Source of the DNA: Rhodococcus rhodochrous
Lineage (GTDB): Bacteria > Actinomycetota > Actinomycetes > Mycobacteriales > Mycobacteriaceae
Length of the DNA: 64,000 nucleotides
Assembly: GCF_900187265.1 (NCBI RefSeq)
Contig: NZ_LT906450.1
Coordinates: 2,905,444 to 2,969,443 of the forward strand
Reading direction: 5' to 3'
Shown: in pieces, positions 7,521 through 15,785 of the stretch
Layout of the letters: each line of letters starts with the position of its first letter
Position numbering within the stretch: the first letter of the stretch is position 1
Notes under the pieces: generated by a model
Database searches by the model: none
Seen by the model: only the letters and a program-made list of their open reading frames with translations
What the model was told of the DNA's origin: nothing
Program-made: the position numbers and the translations under genes

Positions 7521-8405
7521 TCAGGGGCGCGCCGCGTCGATCTGCTGCACGAATCGGGCGGTGGCGGCGGCGATGTCGCGGGGATGGGAGCGCGGCGACC
7601 AGTGCCCGGCGTCGAGCGGGTGGATGCGCAGGTCGGTGACCCAGCGGGAGGTGTCCTCGTAGCCGACGGGGCGTACGGCTCGGTCGCGCAGGTTCTGGAT
7701 CAGCTGGACCGGGACGTCGGTGCGCCGCTCGCGGGGTCGGGCGAGCCGCGCGCGGATGTTCGCCCGGTACAGGGACAGTCCGTGCACCATGTCGTCGGCG
7801 AGGGTCGGGGCGACGGGGGCGATCGCGGCGGGGTCGGTGCGGTCGAAGAATCCGACGAAGGCCGGCCAGTGGCGGGCGAGCGGGCCGCGCAGCACCGGAT
7901 TCGGCAGGCCGGGGATCTGGAAGGCGAGGGTGTAGGCGGAGGCGAGGGCCTGTTCGGCGGGGCCGAGTGGGCGTTTGTGCCGGAGGCGGCGGCGCATCCA
8001 CAGGCCGAGGTGGTCGAGGTTGGGACCGGAGATCGAGGTGTAGGAGGCGATGCGCTCGCCGGCGTCGGGTTCGCATACCGCTTCCCAGCACAGCACGGCG
8101 CCCCAGTCGTGGCCGAGCAGGTGGACGGGGTCGTTCGGGGCGAGGGCGTCGATGACGGCGTGCAGGTCGGCGGCGAGGTGTTCGAGCCGGTAGTGCGCCA
8201 CCTCGCGGGGGACGGTGGAGGCGCCGGCGCCGCGGTTGTCGTAGCGCAGGATGCGGAAGTCGTCGGCGAGCAGGGGTGCGACGCGGTCCCACAGGGCGTG
8301 GGTGTCGGGCCAGCCGTGGACGAGGACGAGGGTCGGTCCGTGCGGGTTGCCTTCTTCGACGACGTGGAGTCGGACGGGCCCGTTGGTGACGGTGTGGGTG
8401 GTCAT
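7521..8405 (-). CDS. Alpha/beta hydrolase, epoxide hydrolase-like
   Basis: A 294-residue cytoplasmic hydrolase of the alpha/beta fold. HGWPDT at residues 30-35 forms the oxyanion region, Asp100 in LLGHDWGA is the likely nucleophile (as in epoxide hydrolases and haloalkane dehalogenases), and the C-terminal DAGHWSP supplies the catalytic His. The substrate is unknown. ATG 8405 is chosen for similarity to family N-termini. The gene follows a small membrane protein by 13 bases on the same strand, so the two are probably cotranscribed. It converges on soxR with a 10-base gap. Confidence 0.85.
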   Translation of the reverse strand: MTTHTVTNGPVRLHVVEEGNPHGPTLVLVHGWPDTHALWDRVAPLLADDFRILRYDNRGAGASTVPREVAHYRLEHLAADLHAVIDALAPNDPVHLLGHDWGAVLCWEAVCEPDAGERIASYTSISGPNLDHLGLWMRRRLRHKRPLGPAEQALASAYTLAFQIPGLPNPVLRGPLARHWPAFVGFFDRTDPAAIAPVAPTLADDMVHGLSLYRANIRARLARPRERRTDVPVQLIQNLRDRAVRPVGYEDTSRWVTDLRIHPLDAGHWSPRSHPRDIAAATARFVQQIDAARP

Positions 8406-8418
8406 GGTCGTCCTGTGG

Positions 8419-8652
8419 TCATGGTTGTCCTGGCGTCTCGGGGGCCGGTGGGTGGTCGCCGGTGGGCCGGGTGAACAGTGTGCGGCGGCGCAGGCTGCTG
8501 GCGATGGCGAAGAGGGATTCGGAGACGGAGGTGGGCCGGCCGTGGCGGCGCTGGACGAGATGTCCGAGGGCGGACAGCAGTCCGGCGCCGAGGGGGACGG
8601 CGAGGACGAACAGGATCCGATGTCGGAGTGGGCTGTCGCGCAGCATCGACAT
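8419..8652 (-). CDS. Small single-span membrane protein
   Basis: A 77-residue protein with one hydrophobic segment (about 13-35) between basic flanks and a Pro-rich tail. ATG 8652 has a strong GAAGGAGG ribosome binding site, which is the main reason to accept it. It is the first gene of a likely two-gene unit with the epoxide hydrolase-like gene. No family is recognised. It may anchor or accompany the hydrolase, but that is only context. Confidence 0.6.
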   Translation of the reverse strand: MSMLRDSPLRHRILFVLAVPLGAGLLSALGHLVQRRHGRPTSVSESLFAIASSLRRRTLFTRPTGDHPPAPETPGQP

Positions 8653-8684
8653 GGGAGGCCTCCTTCGATACCGGCCACTGTATT

Positions 8685-8701
8685 TGTGACCAACGGTAAC
8701 A
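8685..8701. promoter_or_regulatory. 17-bp dyad in the divergent promoter region
   Basis: Seven-base arms TGTGACC and GGTAACA with one mismatch flank a 3-base centre. The site lies 33 bases upstream of the small membrane protein gene and 89 bases upstream of the SDR gene, in an AT-richer segment. It is placed to control both divergent units, as a TetR-type repressor would. Confidence 0.4.
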
Positions 8702-8789
8702 CTATTTTTGTGGCGGGAACCGGTCCCGATGTTTCACCGCCGTCCTACACGGTGCATCCTCCCGAAGGCGACAAGGGACGGGACAGCGG

Positions 8790-9824
8790 ATGAGGGTTCT
8801 CGTGATCGGTGCATCCGGCTACGTCGGCAGCCGGGTCGTTCCCGCCTTTCTCGCCGCCGGCTGCCCCGTGCGCGCCGCCGCCCGGAACCCCGCGTCCCTG
8901 CGACGCTTCTGGTGGCACGACCGGGTCGAGACCACGCGGGTGGACGTCACCGACGCGCACACTCTCCCATCCGCGCTCGACGATGTCGACGTCGTGGTCT
9001 ATCTCGTGCACGGGATGCGCTCGGCGCACTTCCGGGACCTCGACCTGGCAGCGGCCCGCACGGTGCGACGCGCGGTCGATGCCTCGCAGGTGACGCGCGT
9101 GGTCTACGTCTCCGGGTTCGTCCCCGACTGTGCGCCGGACGAATTGTCCGAGCATCTGCTCTCCCGCTGGGAGGTCGAGCAGGAACTGTCCCGCTCCCAC
9201 CGGACGGTCATCACGTTGCGGGCCGGGGTGGTGCTCGGCTCCGGGTCGACGAGCTTCGAAGTGCTCGGCCAGCTCGGCGGGCGCCTGCCCGTGACCGTGG
9301 TACCCGACTGGATGGACTCGCGGGTCGAGCCGATCGCGGTCGTCGACCTGGTCGCCGCGGTGCTCGGGGCGGCCGTCGCCGACACCCCCACGGACTCGTT
9401 CGACGTGGGGTGCGGGCAGTCGCTGCGCTATCCCGAGTTGCTCCGCCTCTACGGGCAGATCACGGGCATGCCGCGCGCCCAGGTCACCGTCGCCGGATTG
9501 CCGGGCGCGGTGATCGGCCGGATCGGCTCGTGGCTGACGGAGGTGCCGTCGGGAACCGTGGCGGCGCTGATGGAGAGCCTGCGACACGACATGACGGCGC
9601 GGGACCGCCGGTGGATCGGCCGCCTGGTCCCGGCCGCTCATCGGCCGGTGGGGGTCGCGCGGGCGGTGCCACGCGCGGTGCTGCCGGTCGATACGAGTGT
9701 GCCGTGCGCGCAGCGGGACCCGATGGGTGCGCTGCCCGGGGATCCGGAATGGGCGGTCGCCGCCGCGGAGGCGCGCCGGTTCTCCGCCGTGGGTATCCCA
9801 CCGCGCCGCCGACCGCCGGTGTAG
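8790..9824 (+). CDS. Atypical SDR / NAD(P)-binding epimerase-like protein
   Basis: A 344-residue protein with an N-terminal Rossmann fold: the glycine motif GASGYVGSR lies near residues 7-15 and DVVVYLVHGM marks strand 4. It resembles atypical short-chain dehydrogenases of the NmrA / complex I NDUFA9-like group, which bind NAD(P) and often lack the Tyr-Lys catalytic pair. The C-terminal third contains a helical stretch of unknown role. The substrate is unknown. It diverges from the hydrolase unit across a short dyad and ends 9 bases before the VIT transporter, so these two plus-strand genes may be one unit. Confidence 0.78.
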   Translation: MRVLVIGASGYVGSRVVPAFLAAGCPVRAAARNPASLRRFWWHDRVETTRVDVTDAHTLPSALDDVDVVVYLVHGMRSAHFRDLDLAAARTVRRAVDASQVTRVVYVSGFVPDCAPDELSEHLLSRWEVEQELSRSHRTVITLRAGVVLGSGSTSFEVLGQLGGRLPVTVVPDWMDSRVEPIAVVDLVAAVLGAAVADTPTDSFDVGCGQSLRYPELLRLYGQITGMPRAQVTVAGLPGAVIGRIGSWLTEVPSGTVAALMESLRHDMTARDRRWIGRLVPAAHRPVGVARAVPRAVLPVDTSVPCAQRDPMGALPGDPEWAVAAAEARRFSAVGIPPRRRPPV

Positions 9825-9833
9825 CTTCACGAC

Positions 9834-10577
9834 ATGTCACGTCCGGATCCGTCGTCCCCGAACGATTCCCGCAGGCCGCAGGAGGACCGCGAACCGCACA
9901 CCGCCGGGTTGGCGAGCAAACTCAACTGGCTGCGGGCGGGTGTGCTCGGCGCGAACGACGGCATCGTCTCGACCGCGGGACTGGTCGTCGGTGTCGCGGC
10001 CGCGACGGCGAACGAGTCGGCGATCCTCACCGCCGGTGCGGCCGGGCTGGCCGCGGGGGCGGTGTCGATGGCGCTGGGCGAATACGTGTCGGTGAGCGCC
10101 CAACGCGACACCGAGCGCGCGGCGCTGTACACGGAACGTCGCGAACTCGCCGCCATGCCGGAGGCCGAACTCGCCGAACTGGCCGCGCTGCTCGAGGGGA
10201 AGGGCTTGTCGGCGGTCACGGCGCGTGCCGCGGCGGAGGAGTTGACGGCGCGGGACCCGCTGGCCGCGCACGCCGAAGTGGAGTTGGGGATCGACCCGAC
10301 CGAACTCGCGAATCCGTGGGTGGCGGCGTTGTCGTCGGCCGTGTCGTTCACCCTGGGGGCGCTGGTGCCGCTGCTGATGGTGGTCGCGGCGCCCGACACG
10401 GTGCGTATCCCGGTGACGTTCGTGGCGGTGTTGTGTGCGCTGGCGGCGACGGGATCGATCAGTGCGTGGCTCGGCCGCGCCCGGCGGGGCCGGGCGGTGG
10501 TGCGGGTGGTGTTCGGTGGTGCGCTCGCGATGGTGGTGACCTACGGGGTCGGCCAGTTGTTCGACACCGTCGTGTAG
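9834..10577 (+). CDS. VIT1/CCC1-family iron/manganese transporter
   Basis: A 247-residue membrane protein. The N-terminal family signature LRAGVLGANDGIVSTAGLVVGVAAA is followed by GAVSMALGEYVSVSAQRD, both typical of VIT1/CCC1 transporters. Two helices follow the N-terminal block and three more lie at the C-terminus, with a Glu-rich cytoplasmic metal-binding stretch between (about 100-150). These proteins move Fe2+ or Mn2+ out of the cytoplasm. It may be cotranscribed with the preceding SDR gene. A terminator-like hairpin follows at 10597-10633. Confidence 0.88.
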   Translation: MSRPDPSSPNDSRRPQEDREPHTAGLASKLNWLRAGVLGANDGIVSTAGLVVGVAAATANESAILTAGAAGLAAGAVSMALGEYVSVSAQRDTERAALYTERRELAAMPEAELAELAALLEGKGLSAVTARAAAEELTARDPLAAHAEVELGIDPTELANPWVAALSSAVSFTLGALVPLLMVVAAPDTVRIPVTFVAVLCALAATGSISAWLGRARRGRAVVRVVFGGALAMVVTYGVGQLFDTVV

Positions 10578-10596
10578 CGGTGCGCAAGCCCGGCGT

Positions 10597-10633
10597 CCCC
10601 GCTCCGCGGCCCGTGCCGGTCCGCGGGGCGGGG
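10597..10633. terminator. Bidirectional terminator hairpin
   Basis: Thirteen-base GC arms at 10597-10609 and 10621-10633 with one G-T wobble and an 11-base loop lie between the convergent VIT gene and the small gene ending at 10650. There is no T-run, as is common in high-GC actinobacteria. Confidence 0.5.
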
Positions 10634-10649
10634 TGTACCGAGCGGTGCG

Positions 10650-10856
10650 TCAGTCGACCGGGCCGAGCGCGGGAGCGGTCACGAAGCTCAGCGCGTCGTG
10701 GCCGGCGAGATGGTTGTCGATGATGCGCTCGATGGCCTGCCGCCATTCCTCCCGCACCGTCCCGGCGTCGTCGCCGGCATCGAGTCTCTGCAGGATGTTG
10801 TGCTGCGCAACGTGATAGGCCATGGGCGTGTCGATGTCGAAGGTCGGTAGTGCCAT
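10650..10856 (-). CDS. Small conserved-looking protein of unknown function
   Basis: A 68-residue acidic protein, probably all-helical, starting at ATG 10856 with MALPTFDIDTP. No membrane segment or known domain is seen. It lies back to back with the Fic gene, and the 36-bp palindrome at 10944-10979 falls in their shared upstream region. A functional link to Fic is possible but unproven. Upstream in-frame codons could extend the protein, but they look non-coding. Confidence 0.5.
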   Translation of the reverse strand: MALPTFDIDTPMAYHVAQHNILQRLDAGDDAGTVREEWRQAIERIIDNHLAGHDALSFVTAPALGPVD

Positions 10857-10943
10857 GGCCCAGCACCCTACGTCCGAAGCAGCCACGGCCCAAACTCCGG
10901 GTTCCGGGCGTGCGCACCGACCCGAACCGAATCCACAACCCGC

Positions 10944-10979
10944 CCATACCATCGGATAATCGACTATCCGATGGTATGG
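10944..10979. promoter_or_regulatory. 36-bp perfect palindrome upstream of the Fic gene
   Basis: Two perfect 15-base arms (CCATACCATCGGATA at 10944-10958 and its complement at 10965-10979) flank a 6-base centre. It ends 7 bases before the ATG of the Fic gene and about 90 bases before the divergent small gene. Its length and perfection suggest a strong dimer or tetramer operator. The C-terminal winged helix of the Fic protein makes autoregulation a natural hypothesis. Confidence 0.6.
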
Positions 10980-10986
10980 TCCGGGG

Positions 10987-12183
10987 ATGGCATCGGTCGA
11001 CGTCGCGTCCGGCTGGCCCGCGGTCACCTACGAACAGCACCCGTGGGTGAGCCGCGATGCCTACGGCTCGCGGCGGGAGAAGCGCCTGACCACCGGCCCC
11101 TACCGCGCCGCGGTCCCCCCGCTCATCGCACCCCGGCCGATCCCGCTCGACGGCGAACTGCAGGCCCTCACCGAGGAAGCCGCGACGGAACTGACCCGTT
11201 TCGATGTCGAGGTCGGGCACATCACCGCCCCGTTCGCCTCGATCCTGCTGCGCACCGAGAGCGCATCGAGTTCGGAGATCGAGAACCTCTCGAGCGGCGC
11301 CCGGCAGATCGCACTCGCCGAACTCGGCGAACACGCCTCCCGCAATGCCCGCCTGATCGTCGGCAACGTGCGGGCGATGCGCGCGGCACTCGAATTGTCC
11401 GATGCGATCGACGCCGACGCGATCCTGCGGATGCACCACGCGCTGCTCGACCACGACGACCCGGCGATCGCCGGACGCTGGCGGACCCAGCAGGTGTGGA
11501 TCGGCGGGGGCAGCCTGGGCCCGCACACCGCGCAGTTCGTGCCCCCGCACCACGAGCGGGTACCCGAACTGATCGACGACCTGGTGGTCTTCGCCAACCG
11601 GGTGGATCTGCCGGTGGTCGCGCAGATCGCGGTCGCGCACGCCCAGTTCGAGACCATCCACCCGTTCCCGGACGGCAACGGCCGGGTGGGCCGCGCGCTG
11701 ATCCAGGCGATGCTGCGCGGCGGGCAGCTCACCCGCAGTGTCGCCGTGCCGGTCTCGGCGGGTCTGCTGCACAACACCGGGGAGTACTTCGATGCGCTCG
11801 GCGCCTACCGCGCCGGGGATGCCGGGCCGATCGTGCGGTCGATCGTCGACGCATCGTTCGCGGCGGTCGCCAACGGCCGCACCCTCGTCGCCGATCTCGA
11901 AACGGTGCGCGAACGGTGGCGGTCCCGGGTGACGGCGCGGCGGGATTCGGCGGTGCACCGACTGGTGGACGTGCTGTTGCGCCAGCCGGTGATCGACAAC
12001 CGCTCGGCCGCCGCGGCCCTGTCGGTGACCGGCCCCAACGCGCAGATCGCCATCGACCGGTTGGTGGACGCGGGGATCCTCACGCAGATCACCGAGGGGC
12101 GCCGCAATCGCATCTGGCAGGCCAAGGACGTGGTGCGGGTGCTCGACGAGTTCGCCGCGCGCGCCAAACGCCGCCGCGGCTGA
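10987..12183 (+). CDS. Fic-domain AMPylase-type protein with C-terminal winged helix
   Basis: A 398-residue soluble protein. The core Fic domain has the complete catalytic motif HPFPDGNGRVGR, starting at His225. A likely class II inhibitory helix precedes it: SSEIEN around 95-100 fits the (S/T)xxxE(G/N) pattern, placing Glu99 to block ATP. Residues about 330-398 look like a winged helix, as in the large Fic proteins thought to bind DNA. Fic enzymes transfer AMP, or less often other groups, to target hydroxyls; the target is unknown. A 36-bp palindrome lies just upstream. No separate antitoxin gene is seen, consistent with built-in inhibition. Confidence 0.9.
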   Translation: MASVDVASGWPAVTYEQHPWVSRDAYGSRREKRLTTGPYRAAVPPLIAPRPIPLDGELQALTEEAATELTRFDVEVGHITAPFASILLRTESASSSEIENLSSGARQIALAELGEHASRNARLIVGNVRAMRAALELSDAIDADAILRMHHALLDHDDPAIAGRWRTQQVWIGGGSLGPHTAQFVPPHHERVPELIDDLVVFANRVDLPVVAQIAVAHAQFETIHPFPDGNGRVGRALIQAMLRGGQLTRSVAVPVSAGLLHNTGEYFDALGAYRAGDAGPIVRSIVDASFAAVANGRTLVADLETVRERWRSRVTARRDSAVHRLVDVLLRQPVIDNRSAAAALSVTGPNAQIAIDRLVDAGILTQITEGRRNRIWQAKDVVRVLDEFAARAKRRRG

Positions 12184-12213
12184 CCTTCTCGGTCTCGGCG
12201 AGCCCGGCGGCGA

Positions 12214-12438
12214 TCAGCCCGGGATGTCGCGCGGGTCGTGACCGTAGGTGTTGCGTTCGCCGATGGTCCCGTCGAGGTTGTGGACGAGGTGTTCGACCTT
12301 GCGGCGGCGCGCCTCGTCACGGCCGGCGGCGACGGCCTCCTCGCGGGTGGCGTAGGTGCCGAGCAGGTCGCTCGCACCCTCGATGCGGTTGTGCCAGGAG
12401 CCGTCCTGATGGAACGTCTCGACATCACCTGCGGGCAT
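12214..12438 (-). CDS. DUF2188 family protein
   Basis: A 74-residue protein matching the DUF2188 pattern: DGSWHNRIEG near the N-terminus, REEAVAAGRDEA in the middle, and EHLVHNLDGTI then YGHDPRDIPG at the end. The function of the family is unknown. ATG 12438 has a GGAGAGGAG ribosome binding site. It converges with the Fic gene (30-base gap) and diverges from the recombinase gene. Confidence 0.8.
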   Translation of the reverse strand: MPAGDVETFHQDGSWHNRIEGASDLLGTYATREEAVAAGRDEARRRKVEHLVHNLDGTIGERNTYGHDPRDIPG

Positions 12439-12589
12439 GGGGTGCTCCTCTCCCCGAAGGGTCGGTCCTCCACCGCGTACCCGGCGCCGGTCTCCCCGAA
12501 CCCGGACGCGGTCCCTGCCGTCCCGTCGGTCCCTGCTGTCACACTGGACTCGCACATCTGTACGAGCGGATCTTCACGGGAGGGGCATC

Positions 12590-13645
12590 GTGGCGGGCAG
12601 CGCGACCGAGCCGGGATTGTCGGACTGGATCGGGTCGTATCTGGAGACCTTGCAGACCGCGAAACGGTCCCCGCACACCATCAAGGCCTACCGGCTCGAC
12701 CTGCACGCGGTGCGCGCGCATCTCGCGGCGACCGCCGCCGTGCCGGAGGACGCGCTGACACTCGGGGACGTGACGGTACGCGGGCTGCGGTCGGCATTCG
12801 CGGCGTTCGCCGCCGAACGGCAACCGGCGTCGGTGCGCCGCGCCTGGTCGGTGTGGAACAACTTCTGCAACTTCCTCGTCTCCGAAGGGGTGTCGGAAGG
12901 CAACCCGATGGCCTCGATCGCGCAGCCGAAGAAACCACAGCACACCCCGAAGGCGTTCTCCCCCACCGCGATCAACCAACTCGTCGACACCGTCACCGTG
13001 GAGGCGCAACGCCCCGCGGAGTCGGCGCGGGACTGGCCGCAACGCGATCTCGCGCTCATCGCGACCCTGCTGCTCACCGGGATCCGCTCCGACGAGTTGA
13101 TCCGGCTCGATGTGGGCAGCATCCTCGGTGGCCGCCGGGCACCGGTGCTGCGGGTGCTCGGCAAGGGCGCGATCGAACGGGAGATCCCCCTCGAGGACAG
13201 CTGGACGGCGATCGTCACCACCTATCTCGAGGAACGCTACGCCCGCTTCCCCGCCGCGCGGCGCCGCACCCGCGACCGCGACGAGTTGCCCGTGTGGGAG
13301 CGGCACGACCCGGCCGACCCGCTGTTCGTCGGCGCGGACGGCAAACGCATCACCCGCGGCACCCTGCAGTACCGGGTGCGGCGCATCTACCGCCGCGCGG
13401 GTATCGAGTCCGAACGCAAACGCGGTGCGCTCGCCCACGCGCTGCGGCACACCTTCGCGACGAGCCTGGCCGACAGCGGCGCGACGATGGTCGAGTTGCA
13501 GCAGCTGCTCGGGCACCGGTCGTTGCAGACCGTGCAGGTGTACACCTCGGCGACGAACGACGCGGTGCGGCACGCCGCGCGGCACAACCCCGTCTACGGG
13601 CTGCTCGGGTCGGGCCGCGAGCCGCTCGGCGACGGGCCGGGCTAG
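12590..13645 (+). CDS. Tyrosine recombinase (XerC/D-like integrase)
   Basis: A 351-residue site-specific recombinase. A SAM-like N-terminal DNA-binding domain (about 10-112) precedes the catalytic domain. All catalytic positions are visible: Arg166 (TGIRSDE), Lys192, His283-x-x-Arg286 (HALRHTFAT), His309 (LLGHRS) and the nucleophile Tyr318 (VQVYTS). GTG 12590 has a GGGAGGGG ribosome binding site. It is distinct from the xerD gene at 54929-55900. No attachment-site tRNA, excisionase or phage genes lie beside it, so it is either a stray integrase or a chromosomal Xer paralogue. Confidence 0.88.
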   Translation: MAGSATEPGLSDWIGSYLETLQTAKRSPHTIKAYRLDLHAVRAHLAATAAVPEDALTLGDVTVRGLRSAFAAFAAERQPASVRRAWSVWNNFCNFLVSEGVSEGNPMASIAQPKKPQHTPKAFSPTAINQLVDTVTVEAQRPAESARDWPQRDLALIATLLLTGIRSDELIRLDVGSILGGRRAPVLRVLGKGAIEREIPLEDSWTAIVTTYLEERYARFPAARRRTRDRDELPVWERHDPADPLFVGADGKRITRGTLQYRVRRIYRRAGIESERKRGALAHALRHTFATSLADSGATMVELQQLLGHRSLQTVQVYTSATNDAVRHAARHNPVYGLLGSGREPLGDGPG

Positions 13646-13723
13646 CTCGTCGGTTGCGCTGTGGGCGGGCGCGGCAACTGCAAGACTGGGGATCGATCCA
13701 TCCGGCAACGTGAAGGAGCATCC

Positions 13724-15163
13724 ATGAGCGTCGAGCAGACCGAACCCCGCCGTCATCGTGTGGTCGTGATCGGATCCGGTTTCGGTGGGCTGTTCGGGAC
13801 CCAGGCCCTGGCTCGTGCCGATGTGGACGTCACGCTCGTGGCGCGCACCACCCATCACTTGTTCCAGCCGTTGCTGTACCAGGTGGCCACGGGCATCCTG
13901 TCGGTCGGCGACATCGCCCCCGCGACCCGCATGGTGCTGCGCAAGCAGAAGAACGCGCAGGTACTGCTCGGGGACGTCGAGACGATCGACCTGGAGAACC
14001 GGACGGTGACCTCCCGGTTTCTCGAGCGCTACACCACCACGCCCTTCGACAGTCTCATCGTCGCCGCCGGCGCCGGCCAGTCCTATTTCGGCAACGACCA
14101 GTTCGCCGAGTTCGCGCCGGGAATGAAGACCATCGACGACGCCCTCGAGTTGCGCGGCCGGATCCTCGGGGCGTTCGAGCAGGCCGAACTGTCCCACGAT
14201 CACGACGAACGCGCCCGGTTGCTGACCTTCGTGGTGGTCGGTGCCGGCCCGACCGGGGTGGAGTTGGCCGGGCAGATCGCCGAGCTCTCGCGCCGCACCC
14301 TCAAGGGCACCTTCCGCAACATCGATCCGACCGAGGCGCGGGTGGTGCTGCTCGACGGCGCCTCCGATGTGCTGCCGGTCTACGGCGGCAAACTCAGCCG
14401 CAAGGCCCGCAACACCCTCGAGCGGCTCGGGGTGGAGATCCAGCTCGGCGCGATGGTCACCGACGTCGACGCCGACGGTCTCGTCGTCAAGGAGAAGGAC
14501 GGGCCGCAGCGGCGCATCGAGTCGCAGTGCAAGGTGTGGTCGGCGGGTGTGGCGGCGAGCCCGCTCGGCAAGCAGCTCGCCGAACAGTCCGGGGCGCAGG
14601 TCGACCGGGCGGGGCGGGTGGAGGTGCTGCCGGATCTGACGTTGCCGGGGCATCCGAACGTGTTCGTCATCGGCGACATGATGTCGCTGAACAAGCTGCC
14701 CGGTCTGGCGCAGGTGGCGATGCAGGGCGGCAAGTACGCGGCCCGGCAGATCATCGCCTCCCTCGACGGCGCCGACCCGAGCCATCGGGAACCGTTCAAG
14801 TATTTCGACAAGGGCAGCATGGCGACCATCTCGCGGTTCAGCGCGGTCGCCAAGGTCGGCAAACTCGAGATCAGCGGGTTCCTCGGCTGGGTGGCGTGGC
14901 TGTTCATCCACCTGCTGTATCTGGTGGGGTTCTCGTCGAAGCTGTCGACGCTGTTGTCCTGGGCGCAGGCGTTCTTCTCCACCGGCCGCAACGAGATGGC
15001 GGCGACCGAGCAGCAGGTGTTCGCGCGGATCGCGCTCGAGCACATGCGCTCGGACGAACCCGGCGGCGACGCGCAGAACGGCGAGACCGCAACCAACGGC
15101 GACACACAGTCCGCGCAGGCCCCGGCCGGGCAGGGCCGCGGCGGGACGCAGGCCGCGGGCTGA
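13724..15163 (+). CDS. ndh: Type II NADH dehydrogenase
   Basis: A 479-residue flavoprotein of the NDH-2 type, which passes electrons from NADH to menaquinone at the membrane without pumping protons. The FAD-binding motif GSGFGGLFG lies near 17-25, the NAD-binding GAGPTGVELAGQ near 174-185, and the second FAD contact at VIGDMMSLNKLPGLAQVAMQGG. A C-terminal amphipathic and hydrophobic stretch (WVAWLFIHLLYLVGF) fits membrane attachment. The tail is low-complexity, rich in Gln, Gly and Ala. ATG 13724 follows an AAGGAG ribosome binding site. Confidence 0.9.
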   Translation: MSVEQTEPRRHRVVVIGSGFGGLFGTQALARADVDVTLVARTTHHLFQPLLYQVATGILSVGDIAPATRMVLRKQKNAQVLLGDVETIDLENRTVTSRFLERYTTTPFDSLIVAAGAGQSYFGNDQFAEFAPGMKTIDDALELRGRILGAFEQAELSHDHDERARLLTFVVVGAGPTGVELAGQIAELSRRTLKGTFRNIDPTEARVVLLDGASDVLPVYGGKLSRKARNTLERLGVEIQLGAMVTDVDADGLVVKEKDGPQRRIESQCKVWSAGVAASPLGKQLAEQSGAQVDRAGRVEVLPDLTLPGHPNVFVIGDMMSLNKLPGLAQVAMQGGKYAARQIIASLDGADPSHREPFKYFDKGSMATISRFSAVAKVGKLEISGFLGWVAWLFIHLLYLVGFSSKLSTLLSWAQAFFSTGRNEMAATEQQVFARIALEHMRSDEPGGDAQNGETATNGDTQSAQAPAGQGRGGTQAAG

Positions 15164-15171
15164 CCGTCGAC

Positions 15172-15203
15172 GCTCCGGTCGGGCGCGTTGTCCCGGCCGG
15201 AGC
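15172..15203. terminator. Bidirectional terminator hairpin
   Basis: Twelve-base arms (one G-T wobble) at 15172-15183 and 15192-15203 with an 8-base loop fill the gap between convergent ndh and the thioesterase gene. Confidence 0.5.
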
Positions 15204-15217
15204 CGACCGTCGGCGGG

Positions 15218-15667
15218 TCAGTGCCCGATGCGGTCCGCGTCGGTGATGTTCGCCAGGCGCACCTGTCCCTGCGCTACGAGCCGATCATGCTCGTCGACGA
15301 TCTCGACCCGCCACAGCTGCTGGGTGCGGCCGCGGTGCACCGGGGTGCCGGTCGCGGTGAGGACCCCTTCGCGGGTCGCGCGGAGGAAGTCGGTGTTGTT
15401 GTTGACCCCGACGACGTTGCCCCTGTCCCCCAGCCAGTTGGCGCCGGCGACGCTGGCGACGGACTCGATCACCGCGCAGTACACCCCGCCGTGCACGATG
15501 CCGTAGGGCTGGTGCTGGTCGGGGGTGATCGTCCACCGGGCGCGCGCGAGGTCGGGTCCGAGTTCGACGAACTCGAGGCCGAGGGCGGTGTTGAAGCCTC
15601 GGTCGTTGACGGCGTTGATCGCCTGCACGTCGTGCTGGGCCGGGGCGGAGGTGGACTGGTCGCTCAT
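15218..15667 (-). CDS. PaaI-type hotdog-fold acyl-CoA thioesterase
   Basis: A 149-residue single hotdog domain. The family motif GIVHGGVYCAVIES lies near residues 56-69, with HGG binding the thioester and the following helix supplying the acidic catalytic residue. The C-terminal strands RTQQLWRVEIVDEHDRLVAQGQVR are typical. It hydrolyses aryl- or acyl-CoA esters; the exact substrate is unknown. Start at ATG 15667. It is probably transcribed alone, converging with ndh. Confidence 0.85.
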   Translation of the reverse strand: MSDQSTSAPAQHDVQAINAVNDRGFNTALGLEFVELGPDLARARWTITPDQHQPYGIVHGGVYCAVIESVASVAGANWLGDRGNVVGVNNNTDFLRATREGVLTATGTPVHRGRTQQLWRVEIVDEHDRLVAQGQVRLANITDADRIGH

Positions 15668-15785
15668 ACGGGGCTTCCCTTGTTCGTGCGTGGGTCGACC
15701 GGCCGCCGGGACAGGTGGCCGTCGAACGATGGTAGGACATGGCGGTTTTCGGACGTCCGACGTCCGCGCGTGGCGCGCGGGGTGG

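Noticed and set aside
12539-15043. Long minus-strand frame opposite the recombinase and ndh
   Set aside because: Antisense shadow of two clear genes; the translation is His/Arg-rich with no domain.
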